Positions 54,222 to 63,716 are shown, counted from the stretch's first letter. The stretch is 64,000 nucleotides of DNA from Leucobacter chironomi DSM 19883 (GCF_000421845.1 NZ_ATXU01000006.1:175983-239982); one strand, 5' to 3'. Translations and numbers: made by a program. The notes: generated by a model not told the origin, from the letters alone.

Positions 54222-54240
54222 CTGCGGAGCGATACCCGCA

Positions 54241-54277
54241 GCAGGGAGAGCGGCACGCCTCGCGCCGCTCGTCCTGC
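54241..54277 (+). terminator. Hairpin after the DUF1304 gene
   Basis: Inner stem GAGCGGC/GCCGCTC is extended outside by GCAGG/CCTGC across a 2-nt internal loop, 19 bp after the stop codon. Confidence 0.6.
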
Positions 54278-54404
54278 TGTCAGCGGCCTGAGGGAGTGCG
54301 CCGTGCTGTCTCAGTGCTGTCAACCCCGCGATCTCGATCGATGGGCCGCCTAAGGTGGTGAGCGTCGTCGCCAATCAGGGACAGAGGAGTCGGCGGCGAT
54401 TCGG

Positions 54405-54478
54405 TGCCCCCACTGGGATTCGAACCCAGACTGTGCCGATTTTAAGTCGGCTGCCTCTGCCGGTTGGGCTATGGGGGC
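54405..54478 (-). tRNA. tRNA-Leu (anticodon UAA)
   Basis: A cloverleaf of 74 nt including the discriminator base folds on the minus strand. The acceptor stem GCCCCCA/TGGGGGC, the T arm CTGGG-TTCGAAT-CCCAG and the anticodon stem GCCGA/TCGGC around loop CTTAAAA are perfect, so the anticodon is UAA (leucine, codon UUA). The D stem has three pairs, and the variable arm has only five bases, unlike normal class II leucine tRNAs. CCA is not encoded. Confidence 0.88.
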
Positions 54479-54535
54479 AACGCCACAATCTTGCCATGCG
54501 CTCACCTCGGCCCGCGCACGGCGTAGGCTGGGGCG

Positions 54536-54685
54536 ATGGTTTTCGGCAAGGCACTGCTCGTGATCGTCATCGTCGTCACGATTCTGCTTGCGCTGTTTCT
54601 GCGCGTCCGCGCGTGGCGGGCACGACGGGCTCAGGAGCGGGCGGTGTGGCAGGCGGAGCTTGACCGGGATCTGCGCGGCGACTGA
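54536..54685 (+). CDS. Small single-pass membrane protein, 49 residues
   Basis: The frame reads MVFGKALLVIVIVVTILLALFLRVRAWRARR... and ends LDRDLRGD. One hydrophobic helix (about residues 5-22) is followed by a basic, then mixed charged tail, a topology with the tail in the cytoplasm. GGGG lies close upstream of the ATG at 54536. It stands between the tRNA gene and the racemase-like gene. No family is recognised. Confidence 0.55.
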   Translation: MVFGKALLVIVIVVTILLALFLRVRAWRARRAQERAVWQAELDRDLRGD

Positions 54686-54793
54686 CGCCACATCAGTTCC
54701 GCAGCACGACCCCAGCTGAGACCGAGTCCCGTTCGGGTGCCGGGCCCACCAAGCCCTTCCCGTCGATGCCCGCCACCCCCTACACTGCGATAC

Positions 54794-56047
54794 ATGACAC
54801 TCGATCTCGCCGCTGCGGAGGTGCGCGCTGCGGCCGAGCGACGCCTCTGGCACGATGCGGATCGCTTCTGGAGCGCCCTGGACGAGGCGACGCGCGATCG
54901 TCCGGCGCCGGTCGTCGCGCTGAGCGTCGAAGCGCTCAGCCACAACGCCCACGATCTGCTGCGGCGCGCCGGCGGCCTGCCGATCCGCGTCGCCAGCAAG
55001 TCGGTGCGGTCGCGCCCGGTGCTCGACGCGGTGCTCGCGCTGCCGGGGTTCCGGGGCGTGCTGGCGTACACGCTCGCCGAGGCGCTGTGGCTCGCGTCGA
55101 GCATCGACGACGTGGTGGTCGGCTACCCGACGGCCGACCGGGCGGCGCTCGCGACGCTCGGTCGCGACGAGCGGGCGGCGGGCCGGGTCACCGTGATGGT
55201 CGACAGTGCGGATCAGCTCGACCTGATCGACGCCGCGATCCCGCCGGGGGAGCGCTCTCCGATCCGCGTGTGCCTCGACCTCGACGCCTCGTGGCGCACC
55301 CGCGCGCTCGGGCATCTGGGGGTGCGACGCTCGCCGATCCGCACCCCTGAGCAGTTGCGCACGCTCGCCGAGACGGTGGTGCGGCGGCCCGGCTTCGACC
55401 TGGTCGGAGTGATGGCCTACGAGGCGCAGATCGCGGGAGTGGCCGACGCCCCCGCCGGCCGGGGCGCTGAGGGTGCCCTGCTGCGGGCGGTGCAGCGGGC
55501 GAGCGCTGCGGAGCTGGCGGATCGCCGCGCCGCGGCGGTCGCGGGGGTGCGCGGGGTCGCCGAGCTAGAGTTCGTGAACGGCGGCGGCACCGGGTCGATC
55601 GAGCGCACGGTCGCGGAGTCGGCGGTGACCGAGGTCGCGGCGGGCAGCGGGCTGCACGGGCCGCACCTCTTCGACCACTACCGCGCCTTCGCGCCGGCCC
55701 CGGCGCTGGCCTTCGCGCTCGACGTCGTGCGCAAACCGTCGCCGGACCTCGCGACGCTGCTCGGCGGCGGCTGGATCGCCTCCGGCCCCGCGGCGGCCGA
55801 CCGCCTGCCGCTGCCGGTCTGGCCGGCCGGTCTCGGCTTCAAGCCGCGCGAGGGGGCGGGAGAGGTGCAGACCCCGGTGCGAGGTGCAGCCGCGCGTGAG
55901 TTGCGCGTGGGGGACCGGGTCTGGCTGCGCCACGCGAAGGCGGGCGAACCGCTGGAGCGCACGGCCGACATCGTGCCCGTCCGCGCGGACGGGACGGCGC
56001 TGCCGCCGATCCCGAGCTATCGAGGAGAGGGACGATGCTTCCTGTGA
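54794..56047 (+). CDS. Alanine-racemase-like PLP protein
   Basis: This 417-residue protein belongs to the fold-type III PLP enzymes. The cofactor Lys is in IRVASKSVRSRPVL, near residue 68 and typical of amino acid deaminase/D-threonine aldolase relatives. VMAYEAQIAGVAD and EFVNGGGTGSI supply the phosphate and barrel strands, and a C-terminal beta domain follows (LRVGDRVWLRHAKAGE). The substrate could be a D-amino or hydroxy amino acid. The ATG at 54794 starts the conserved part. It overlaps the lactone oxidase gene by 13 bp, so the two are coexpressed, an order also familiar in streptomycetes. Confidence 0.85.
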   Translation: MTLDLAAAEVRAAAERRLWHDADRFWSALDEATRDRPAPVVALSVEALSHNAHDLLRRAGGLPIRVASKSVRSRPVLDAVLALPGFRGVLAYTLAEALWLASSIDDVVVGYPTADRAALATLGRDERAAGRVTVMVDSADQLDLIDAAIPPGERSPIRVCLDLDASWRTRALGHLGVRRSPIRTPEQLRTLAETVVRRPGFDLVGVMAYEAQIAGVADAPAGRGAEGALLRAVQRASAAELADRRAAAVAGVRGVAELEFVNGGGTGSIERTVAESAVTEVAAGSGLHGPHLFDHYRAFAPAPALAFALDVVRKPSPDLATLLGGGWIASGPAAADRLPLPVWPAGLGFKPREGAGEVQTPVRGAAARELRVGDRVWLRHAKAGEPLERTADIVPVRADGTALPPIPSYRGEGRCFL

Positions 56048-57396
56048 GCGGGAGAACGAACGAGCAGCCGGAACTGGGGCCGCACGCCCGTTGGAACACC
56101 AGCTGGAGCAACTGGGCGCGCACCGAGCGCTCCCGGCCCGAACTCGAGATCGTGCCGCGCGACGTCGCGCAGATCGAGCTCGCGGTGCAGCGCGCCCGCG
56201 AAACGGGCCGCACCGTCAAGCCGATCGGCGCCTCGCACAGCTTCACCGGCATCGGCGCCACCGATGGGATCCGCATTGATATGAGCCGCCTGCGCGGCCT
56301 CGTCTCCGCCGACCCGGCCCGCGGCCGCGTCACCCTCTGGGGCGGCACCCACCTGTGGGAGCTGCCCGCGATCCTGGGCCCGCTCGGCCTCGCCCTCCCC
56401 AACATGGGCGACGTCGACCGGCAGACCATCACGGGCGCGACGCAGACGGGAACGCACGGCACGGGCGTGCGACTCGGCGGCCTCGCGACGGGCGTGGTGG
56501 GCGCCACCGTCGTGACCGGCGCGGGCGACACCCTCGTGATCGATGAGGATCACCACGCCGAGCTGCTGCCCGCCGTCGCCCTCGGGCTCGGCGCTCTCGG
56601 AGTGCTCGTCACGGTGATGCTGCAGTGCGTGCCGCGCTACCTGCTGCGCGCGGAGGAGGCGCCGATGCCGCTCGACGAGGTGCTCGACGGCTTCGTGGAG
56701 CGCACGCGGCAGTCGGATCACTTCGAGTTCTTCTGGTTTCCGCACACCCGGGGCGCGCGCACCAAGACCAACACGCGGCTGCCGCTCGACGCGGATCGAG
56801 CGCCTCTGAGCCGCGCCGCCCGCTTCGCCGACGAGGAACTCGCCAACAACTTCGCCTTCGGCGCGTGCACCGCGATCGGCAGCGTGCTGCCCTCCGCCAT
56901 CCCGCGCATCAACCGGGTCATCGAGACGCTGTCGAGCCGCCGCGTGTACAGCGACGAGTCGCACCGCGTCTACGTCACCCACCGCCGTGTCCGCTTCCAC
57001 GAGATGGAGTTCGGGCTGCCGCTCGAAGCGGTGCCCGACGCGGTGCGCGAACTGCGCGCGATGATCGGGCGGCGACGGTACCGGGTGTCGTTCCCGGTCG
57101 AGGTGCGTTCGGCGGCCGCAGACGAGCTGATGCTCTCGACGGCGAGCGGGCGCGACACGGGCTACATCGCAGTGCACCGCTACTGGAAGGATCAGGATCG
57201 CGGCTACTTCCGCGACGCCGAGGCGATCCTGACGGCGCACGGCGGCCGCCCCCACTGGGGCAAGATGCACACTCAGTCGGCCGAGACCCTGCGCGAGCGC
57301 TACCCGGCCTTCGACGAGTTCGCGGCGGTCCGCGACCGCCTCGATCCCGACCGCGTCTTCGCGAACCCGCATCTGGAGCGCGTGCTGGGACGCTGA
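56035..57396 (+). CDS. D-arabinono-1,4-lactone oxidase-like FAD enzyme
   Basis: This 453-residue FAD-linked oxidoreductase of the sugar-1,4-lactone oxidase group has an N-terminal PP-loop type FAD domain (KPIGASHSFTGIGATDGIRID, TQTGTHGTG) and the C-terminal ALO domain with GGRPHWGKMH, which is the family hallmark. It probably oxidises an aldonolactone or polyol with oxygen as acceptor. ATG 56035 follows GAGGAGAGGG inside the end of the racemase-like gene. Confidence 0.9.
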   Translation: MLPVSGRTNEQPELGPHARWNTSWSNWARTERSRPELEIVPRDVAQIELAVQRARETGRTVKPIGASHSFTGIGATDGIRIDMSRLRGLVSADPARGRVTLWGGTHLWELPAILGPLGLALPNMGDVDRQTITGATQTGTHGTGVRLGGLATGVVGATVVTGAGDTLVIDEDHHAELLPAVALGLGALGVLVTVMLQCVPRYLLRAEEAPMPLDEVLDGFVERTRQSDHFEFFWFPHTRGARTKTNTRLPLDADRAPLSRAARFADEELANNFAFGACTAIGSVLPSAIPRINRVIETLSSRRVYSDESHRVYVTHRRVRFHEMEFGLPLEAVPDAVRELRAMIGRRRYRVSFPVEVRSAAADELMLSTASGRDTGYIAVHRYWKDQDRGYFRDAEAILTAHGGRPHWGKMHTQSAETLRERYPAFDEFAAVRDRLDPDRVFANPHLERVLGR

Positions 57397-57532
57397 TCCC
57401 ACCCGGCCCTCGGGTGAATACGGGGGAGGAGTCTGTCGCCGGCCGCGTCCGGCGACAGGCCGCTGCCGATCGCCGGCGCGAGCGCCCCGCATGCTCAGCG
57501 CATTCATGGCCTTCGTGGCATAAGATGCACAC

Positions 57533-58102
57533 ATGTCTGGTGGATTGATTGCCCTGCTCATCGCAGCTGGCGTGCTCGTGCTGCTGATCGGCTACGTCTG
57601 GATCACATACAACTCTCTCGTTACGCTGCGTGTGCGCGTCGACGAGGCATGGAGCGACATCACGGTGCAGCTGAAGCGCCGAGCCGACCTGATCCCCTCG
57701 CTCGTCGAGACGGTGAAGGGCTACGCCGCGCACGAGAAGGGCGTCTTCGAGGACGTCACCAAGGCCCGCGCCGAGACGATCTCGGCTCAGGGGCCGGCTG
57801 AGGCATCCGCCGCCGAGAATCACATGCAGCAGGCGCTGAAGAGCATCTTCGCGGTGGCCGAGGCCTACCCGCAGCTGCAGGCCAGCCAGAACTTCCTGCA
57901 GCTCCAGAGCGAGCTGGTCGACACCGAGAACAAGATCCAGGCCTCGCGCCGCTTCTACAACGGCGGCGTGCGCGAGTACAACACGAAGATCCAGGTGTTC
58001 CCCAACACGCTCTTCGCACGCGGTATGGGCTTCACCGAGCGCGAGTTCTTCGAGGTCGAAGACGTCGCCTCGATCTCCGAGCCGCCGCGCATCCAGTTCT
58101 GA
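57533..58102 (+). CDS. LemA family protein
   Basis: This 189-residue protein has one N-terminal membrane helix ([26 protein letters not shown]) and the long-helix LemA domain ([44 protein letters not shown], then [20 protein letters not shown]). The function of LemA is unclear. It is commonly coupled to HtpX-like proteases, and here htpX follows after 12 bp. Confidence 0.93.
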   Translation: MSGGLIALLIAAGVLVLLIGYVWITYNSLVTLRVRVDEAWSDITVQLKRRADLIPSLVETVKGYAAHEKGVFEDVTKARAETISAQGPAEASAAENHMQQALKSIFAVAEAYPQLQASQNFLQLQSELVDTENKIQASRRFYNGGVREYNTKIQVFPNTLFARGMGFTEREFFEVEDVASISEPPRIQF

Positions 58103-58114
58103 CCGGGGCGGTCC

Positions 58115-58990
58115 GTGTACAGCGCGATTCGCCGCAACAAGGTCAACAGCGTCCTCATCATCCTGCTGTTCGTCGTCATCATCGGCGCGCTCGGCTGGCT
58201 GGCGGCGTACATCTACAACTCGCCGGGCATCGTCATCACCGTCGTGGTGTTCGCCGGCGGGTACGCGCTGTTCCAGTACTTCGCGGCGGGCCGGCAGGCC
58301 ATCTCGATGAGCGGCGCGCAGCGCATCACCGAGGCCGACAACCCTCGCCTGTACCGGATCGTCGAGAACCTCTCCATCACCACCGGCACGCCGATGCCCG
58401 AGGTCTACATCGTGCACGACCCGGCCCCCAACGCCTTCGCGACAGGGCGCAACCCGGAGAACGCGATGGTGGCCGCAACCACCGGCCTGCTGGACATCAT
58501 GACCGACTCCGAGCTCGAGGGCGTCATGGCGCACGAGCTCGGGCACGTGCGCAACTACGACATCCGCGTCTCGATGATCGTGTACGGCCTCGTCGTGGCG
58601 ATCGGCATGCTCGCCGACATGTTCATGCGGATGGCCTTCTTCGCGCGCGGAAACAACAACAACGGCAACCCGGTGATGCTGATCTTCGGTCTCGTCGCGA
58701 TGCTCGTGGCGCCCCTGATCGCGTCCGTCGTGCAGCTCGCGGTGTCGAGGCAGCGCGAGTACCTCGCCGATGCCACTGGCGCGCTCACCACGCGCCACCC
58801 GGAGGCGCTCGCGAGCGCTCTCCACAAGCTCTCCGAATACGGTCGCCCGCTGCAGAAGCAGCAGTCGAGCATGGCGCACCTGTGGATCGCGGATCCGTTG
58901 AAGCCGGGGCTCATGAACCGCCTCTTCGCGACCCACCCGCCGATCCCGGATCGTATCCGCCGCCTGCTCGACATGGGCGGCAAGTTCTAG
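58115..58990 (+). CDS. htpX: Membrane zinc metalloprotease, M48/HtpX family
   Basis: This 291-residue integral membrane protease degrades damaged membrane proteins. Two N-terminal helices precede the zinc motif HELGH (His140, Glu141, His144), two more hydrophobic stretches follow, and the third ligand is in REYLADATGA. The C-terminus THPPIPDRIRRL is typical. GTG at 58115 follows the lemA stop by 12 bp with GGGGCGG upstream. LemA and HtpX are probably one stress unit. Confidence 0.93.
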   Translation: MYSAIRRNKVNSVLIILLFVVIIGALGWLAAYIYNSPGIVITVVVFAGGYALFQYFAAGRQAISMSGAQRITEADNPRLYRIVENLSITTGTPMPEVYIVHDPAPNAFATGRNPENAMVAATTGLLDIMTDSELEGVMAHELGHVRNYDIRVSMIVYGLVVAIGMLADMFMRMAFFARGNNNNGNPVMLIFGLVAMLVAPLIASVVQLAVSRQREYLADATGALTTRHPEALASALHKLSEYGRPLQKQQSSMAHLWIADPLKPGLMNRLFATHPPIPDRIRRLLDMGGKF

Positions 58991-59084
58991 CGGTGCCGCG
59001 GGAGCGACCGCGTCAAGCCCTTGCCTCGGCAACCGAGGAGAGGCGTAGGGTAGAGGGCACCGAGCCCAGGAGGTCGCCCCAGTC

Positions 59085-60596
59085 GTGTCGAACATGTTCC
59101 GCTCCCTGTCGGTGCGCAACTACCGCATCTGGTTCACGGGAGCGCTCGTGTCGAACGTGGGCGCGTGGATGCAGGCGACCACGCAGAACTGGGTGGTGCT
59201 GACCGAGCTCACCGACACGAACGCCGCGGCGGTCGGCGTGACGATGGCGCTGCAGTTCGGGCCGCAGCTGCTGCTCGTGCCGTTCAGCGGCGCGGTGGCG
59301 GATCGCTTCGACCGTCGGCGGGTGCTGCTCGTCACGCAGTCGCTGCTGATGCTGCTCGCGGCGGCGCTCGGCCTGCTGCTCATCACCGGGCAGGCGCAGC
59401 TGTGGCACCTCTACGGCTTCGCACTCGCGCTCGGAGTGGTGAACGCCTTCGACACGACCTCGCGGCAGGCGTTCGTCTCGGACCTCGTGGGGCCGACGCA
59501 GCTGTCGAATGCGGTGGCCCTCAACTCGGCCTCGTTCAACTCGGCGCGCCTGGTGGGCCCGGCGGTGGCGGGCGTGCTGATCGCGGTGGTCGGATCCGGC
59601 TGGGTGTTCCTCATCAACTCGGCGTCGTTCGTCGCGGTGCTGGGGGCGCTGCTGCTCATCGACTCGCGTCCGGAGCGAGAGGAGCGCGGATCGCGCGAGT
59701 CCCAGTGGCGCCAGCTCTCGGCCGGGTTCCGCTATGTGCGGGCCAGGCACGACCTGCTCGTGATCTTCCTGATGGTGTTCCTCGTGGGAGCCTTCAGCAT
59801 GAACTTCCCGGTGATCTCCTCGACGATGGCGGTCGAGTTCGGCCGGGGCGCGGGCGACTACGGGCTGCTCTCCTCGATCCTCGCGATCGGCTCGCTGTCG
59901 GGGGCGCTGCTCGCCGCGCGCCGCCCGGCCGCGCGGATGCGTGTCGTGATCCTCGCGGTCGGCGGTATCGGGGTGGTGAGCCTGGTCGCGGCGATCATGC
60001 CGACGTTCTGGACCTTCGCGGCCACGCTCGTGTTCTTCGGCCTCGCGATCTCGACGATGCTCACGACGGCCAACGGCTTCGTGCAGACCACGGCGGCGCC
60101 CGCCGTGCGCGGCCGCGTGCTCGCGCTCTACATGGCGATCCTCATGGGCGGCACGCCGATCGGGGCTCCGCTGGTGGGCGCCGTCGCCGATGCGCTCGGC
60201 CCGCGATCCACCCTGCTCATCAGCGCGGCCGCGGGCTTCGCAGCGTTCGGGATCGGCGTGGCCTGGCTGTTCACCGAGCGTCGACTGCGCTTCCACCGCG
60301 ACGGCGGCCTGCGGCTGCGGGTGACGCACGCCGGGCGCCCGGGGCTCGGTGACGATCCAGCGCGGCAGACGGAGACCCTCACGGCCCCTCTCTCGGTGCT
60401 GCGCCGCGAGGAGGAGCTGATCGGTGCGGGGGAGTCTGCGCCGCAGGACGGCTCGGCGGCGGGCCCGGCGACGGGGATCGTGGCGCTGCCCGATCCGGAT
60501 CCCGCACCCGACTCCGAACCGGCGCCCGGCTCCCGTGACGACCGCGGTGGCCCCGAGGCGGGGCGAGAGGATGAAGATCCTGCGGCTCGGCCGTGA
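59085..60596 (+). CDS. MFS exporter, EntS/DHA3-like
   Basis: This 503-residue major facilitator protein has 12 hydrophobic helices in the first 400 residues. FRSLSVRNYRIWFTGALVSNVGAWMQATTQNWVVL and the loop FSGAVADRFDRRRVLL are typical of the DHA3 group that includes enterobactin exporter EntS and macrolide exporters. The last 100 residues form a hydrophilic Asp/Pro/Ala-rich tail in the cytoplasm. The substrate is unknown. GTG at 59085 lies 11 bases after AGGAGG. Confidence 0.87.
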   Translation: MSNMFRSLSVRNYRIWFTGALVSNVGAWMQATTQNWVVLTELTDTNAAAVGVTMALQFGPQLLLVPFSGAVADRFDRRRVLLVTQSLLMLLAAALGLLLITGQAQLWHLYGFALALGVVNAFDTTSRQAFVSDLVGPTQLSNAVALNSASFNSARLVGPAVAGVLIAVVGSGWVFLINSASFVAVLGALLLIDSRPEREERGSRESQWRQLSAGFRYVRARHDLLVIFLMVFLVGAFSMNFPVISSTMAVEFGRGAGDYGLLSSILAIGSLSGALLAARRPAARMRVVILAVGGIGVVSLVAAIMPTFWTFAATLVFFGLAISTMLTTANGFVQTTAAPAVRGRVLALYMAILMGGTPIGAPLVGAVADALGPRSTLLISAAAGFAAFGIGVAWLFTERRLRFHRDGGLRLRVTHAGRPGLGDDPARQTETLTAPLSVLRREEELIGAGESAPQDGSAAGPATGIVALPDPDPAPDSEPAPGSRDDRGGPEAGREDEDPAARP

Positions 60597-60688
60597 GCGG
60601 CCGCGGATATCCGCCGATTCGCGGGTAGGCTATGAGTCGACCCCGCGGCTTCGACCGCATGTTCTCTGACCATGGAGATTTGATACCG

Positions 60689-62194
60689 GTGAGTGACTTC
60701 TTGTCAGCACAAACCCGCACCGAAACGGATTCGCTCGGCAGCGTCGAGATTCCGGCTTCAGCGTACTGGGGGGTGCACACGGCTCGCGCTCACGAGAACT
60801 TCCCCATCGCGCGGCGACCCATCTCGGTGTACCCCGACTTCATCCGCGCCTTCGCCTGCGTGAAGCAGGCCGCGGCTCGGGCCAACCTCGAGATCGGCGC
60901 ACTCGACGAGCAGCGCGCCACCCTCATCGATCGCGCCTGCGAAGAGATCAAGACCGGCATGCTGCACGACCAGTTCGTGGTCGGCGTGGTGCAGGGCGGC
61001 GCGGGCACCTCGACCAACATGAACGCGAACGAGGTCATCACCAACCGCGCGCTCGAGCTGGCGGGGCACCAGAAGGGCGACTACGCCTTCATCAACCCCA
61101 ACGATCACACGAACCGCAGCCAGTCGACCAACGACACCTACCCGACCGCGATCAAGATCGCGCTCGCGTTCTCGCTCACGAGCCTGCTCGACGAGCTGGC
61201 GCTGCTCGCCGACTCCTTCGCCGCGAAGGGCCGCGAGTTCTCGCACATCATCAAGGTCGGCCGCACCCAGCTGCAGGACGCCGTCCCGATGACCCTCGGC
61301 CAGGAGTTCAACGCCTTCGCCGTGACCCTGCGCGAAGACATCGAGCGCCTCACCGAGGCCGTCACGCTGCTGCGCGAGGTCAACATGGGAGCGACCGCGA
61401 TCGGCACCGGTATCAACGCGGCCAAGGGCTACAAGGAGACCGTGATCCGCCACCTGCGCGAGATCACCGACCTCGAGCTCGAGACCGCGGGCGACCTCGT
61501 CGAGTCCACGAGCGACACCGGCGTCTTCATCACCTTCTCGGGCGCTCTCAAGCGCAGCGCGCTGAAGCTCTCGAAGATCTCGAACGACCTGCGCCTGCTC
61601 TCCTCGGGCCCCCAGGCTGGTCTCGGCGAGATCAACCTGCCGGCGCGCCAGGCGGGATCGTCGATCATGCCCGGCAAGGTGAACCCCGTGATCCCCGAGG
61701 CGGTCTCGCAGGTCGCCTACTCGGTCGCAGGCGCCGACGTCACGGTCTCGATGGCGGTCGAGGCCGGCCAGCTGCAGCTCAACGCCTTCGAGCCGATCAT
61801 CGCGCACTCGCTCTTCCAGTCGATCACGTGGCTCGAGCGCGCCTGCCAGACGCTGCGCGTCAACTGCGTCGACGGCATCACCGCGAACGAGGAGCGCCTC
61901 GCCGACACCGTGTCGCGCTCGGTGACCGTCATCACCGCGCTCGCGCCGGTGATCGGATACGCCGAGGCTGCGAAGCTCGCGAAGGAGGCGCTCGCGACCA
62001 ACGAGAAGGTCTCCGAGCTGGTGGTCTCCCGCGGCCTGCTCGACGAGGCGCAGCTCGCCGACATCCTGCAGCCGCAGAAGCTCGCGGGCCTCGCACCCGA
62101 GACCGGCGTCATCGACACGGTTGGCGGCGCCGCCCCCGAGAAGGCCGAGGACGGCGAGGCCGCCGACGAGGTCGACGAGCCCCAGGGCGAGTAA
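60689..62194 (+). CDS. aspA: Aspartate ammonia-lyase
   Basis: This 501-residue enzyme of the fumarase/aspartase superfamily converts aspartate to fumarate and ammonia. The signature GSSIMPGKVNP is at 323-333, TSTNMNANEVI near 107, and QSTNDTYPTA near 145. The C-terminal Ala/Glu-rich extension is unusual but not conserved. The GTG at 60689 has GGAG upstream; the frame to 60632 is not needed. It would feed aspartate nitrogen and carbon into the TCA cycle. Confidence 0.95.
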   Translation: MSDFLSAQTRTETDSLGSVEIPASAYWGVHTARAHENFPIARRPISVYPDFIRAFACVKQAAARANLEIGALDEQRATLIDRACEEIKTGMLHDQFVVGVVQGGAGTSTNMNANEVITNRALELAGHQKGDYAFINPNDHTNRSQSTNDTYPTAIKIALAFSLTSLLDELALLADSFAAKGREFSHIIKVGRTQLQDAVPMTLGQEFNAFAVTLREDIERLTEAVTLLREVNMGATAIGTGINAAKGYKETVIRHLREITDLELETAGDLVESTSDTGVFITFSGALKRSALKLSKISNDLRLLSSGPQAGLGEINLPARQAGSSIMPGKVNPVIPEAVSQVAYSVAGADVTVSMAVEAGQLQLNAFEPIIAHSLFQSITWLERACQTLRVNCVDGITANEERLADTVSRSVTVITALAPVIGYAEAAKLAKEALATNEKVSELVVSRGLLDEAQLADILQPQKLAGLAPETGVIDTVGGAAPEKAEDGEAADEVDEPQGE

Positions 62195-62215
62195 GCCACG
62201 GCATATCGCGACGGC

Positions 62216-62243
62216 GGGCGGCGGATCGGGTGATCCGCCGCCC
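62216..62243. terminator. Bidirectional terminator after aspA
   Basis: Perfect 12-bp stem GGGCGGCGGATC with GGGT loop, between the convergent aspA and FAH-family genes. Confidence 0.85.
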
Positions 62244-62260
62244 TTCGTCGTGCGGTGCTG

Positions 62261-63130
62261 CTACTCGGCTGCGATGCAGTGGGAGGTCAGCGCGCCGATG
62301 CCCTCGATGGTCACCGTGACGTCGGTGCCGGGGCGCAGGTAGAGCGGAGGCTTGCGCGAGCGGCCGGCGCCGCCGGGGGAGCCCGTCGAGATGACGGTGC
62401 CGGGCAGCAGCGTGAGCGACTGCGAGATCGAGGAGATGAGCTGCGCGACGGTGCGGATCATGAACTCGGTCGTCGAATCCTGCACGCGCAGATCGTCGAC
62501 GTCGGTGGTGATGCGCAGCGCCTGCGGATCGGGGATCTGGTCGGCGGTCACAACGACGGGGCCGATCGGGGTGAAACCGTCGAACGACTTGCAGCGCGAC
62601 CACTGCGGCTCCTGGAACTGCACGTTGCGGGCCGTGATGTCGTTGATCGCGGTGTAGCCGAAGACGTAGTCGAGCGCCTCCTCGGGGGAGACGTTCTTGG
62701 CGGCGCGGCCGATCACGACACCCAGCTCGCCCTCGTAGTCGACCTCTTCGCTGATATGCGCCGGAAGCGGCACCTCGCCCTCGTGCGCGCCGAGCGAGTT
62801 GGGGAAGAGCGAGAAGAGCACGGGGCCCGAGTCGTTGTCGAGGCTCAGCTCGCTGGCATGCTCGTCGTAGTTGAGGCCGACGGCCAGCACGATGGGCGCT
62901 CCGATAGCGGCGGGCGCGAAGGCCGCGTCGGCGAGCGGGGCCCACGCGTCGTCGGGCAGCTCGACGGCTGCGCTGCGCAGGCGATCCAGCTCGTCGGGGC
63001 CGGCCTCGATGAGGTGCTGCAGCGTCGGGTGCTCGGCGCCGAGGCGCTGAACCGGGACGAAGCGTTCGTCGTGCACGACGACGAGCTCGGGGGTGCCGGC
63101 GGGGGAGAGGATCAAGTGCGCGAATCTCAC
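62261..63130 (-). CDS. Fumarylacetoacetate hydrolase family protein
   Basis: This 289-residue FAH-fold enzyme cleaves or decarboxylates C-C bonds in oxo-acids. The metal ligands are in EVDYEGELGVVIGR and the catalytic loop in YVFGYTAINDITARN; the final GTVISTGSPGG and YLRPGTDVTVTIEGIG are typical. Such proteins are acylpyruvases, oxaloacetate decarboxylases or catechol meta-pathway hydrolases, and no neighbour specifies which. GTG at 63130 follows GGAGAC. The longer frame to 63259 adds a basic leader with no support. Confidence 0.87.
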   Translation of the reverse strand: MRFAHLILSPAGTPELVVVHDERFVPVQRLGAEHPTLQHLIEAGPDELDRLRSAAVELPDDAWAPLADAAFAPAAIGAPIVLAVGLNYDEHASELSLDNDSGPVLFSLFPNSLGAHEGEVPLPAHISEEVDYEGELGVVIGRAAKNVSPEEALDYVFGYTAINDITARNVQFQEPQWSRCKSFDGFTPIGPVVVTADQIPDPQALRITTDVDDLRVQDSTTEFMIRTVAQLISSISQSLTLLPGTVISTGSPGGAGRSRKPPLYLRPGTDVTVTIEGIGALTSHCIAAE

Positions 63131-63319
63131 GTCTCCAGCGTAGCCGAGATGCCGTCGAGCCCGTGTTTCGTTCGGTTCTCTCACGTGTCGGCGCCTGATC
63201 TTTGTGGGGAGCGCACTGCTGCGGATCGCGTTGCGCCGCCGCGATCCGCCAGTGAGCACTTGGGTTCCCCGAGAGCGAACGTGCGAGCGGCGTCCTGCGC
63301 GATCGGAGAGAATAGAGGA

Positions 63320-63691
63320 ATGAGTGAATCACCCATGACCAAGCCGGAGATCGAGTTCCCCGACGGGCCCGCCCCCGCAGAGCTGCAGATCGTCGATGTC
63401 GTCGAAGGCACCGGCGAAGAGGCGCTCGCCAGCTCGACCGTCGACGTGCACTACCTCGGCGTGGAGTACGACTCGGGCGAGGAGTTCGACTCGTCGTGGA
63501 GCCGTGGCGAGTCGATCAACTTCCCGCTGCGCGCCCTCATCCAGGGCTGGCAGGTCGGCATCCCCGGCATGAAGGTCGGCGGCCGCCGCAAGCTCGTCGT
63601 GCCCCCGGCGCAGGCCTACGGCGTCTCGGGCGGGCACCCGCTGTCGGGCAAGACCCTCATCTTCGTCATCGATCTTCTGGGCGTCAGCTGA
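63320..63691 (+). CDS. FKBP-type peptidyl-prolyl isomerase
   Basis: This 123-residue cytosolic single-domain FKBP speeds proline isomerisation. The family core is visible: VDVHYLGVEYDSGEEFDSSWSRG, the substrate loop FPLRALIQGWQVGIPGMKVGGRRKLVVPPAQAYG and the final TLIFVIDLLGV. ATG 63320 follows AGAGGA, and no signal peptide precedes the domain. It stands alone, ending in its own terminator. Confidence 0.94.
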   Translation: MSESPMTKPEIEFPDGPAPAELQIVDVVEGTGEEALASSTVDVHYLGVEYDSGEEFDSSWSRGESINFPLRALIQGWQVGIPGMKVGGRRKLVVPPAQAYGVSGGHPLSGKTLIFVIDLLGVS

Positions 63692-63716
63692 TCCGCTGAA
63701 CCCGTCCACCGACTGC

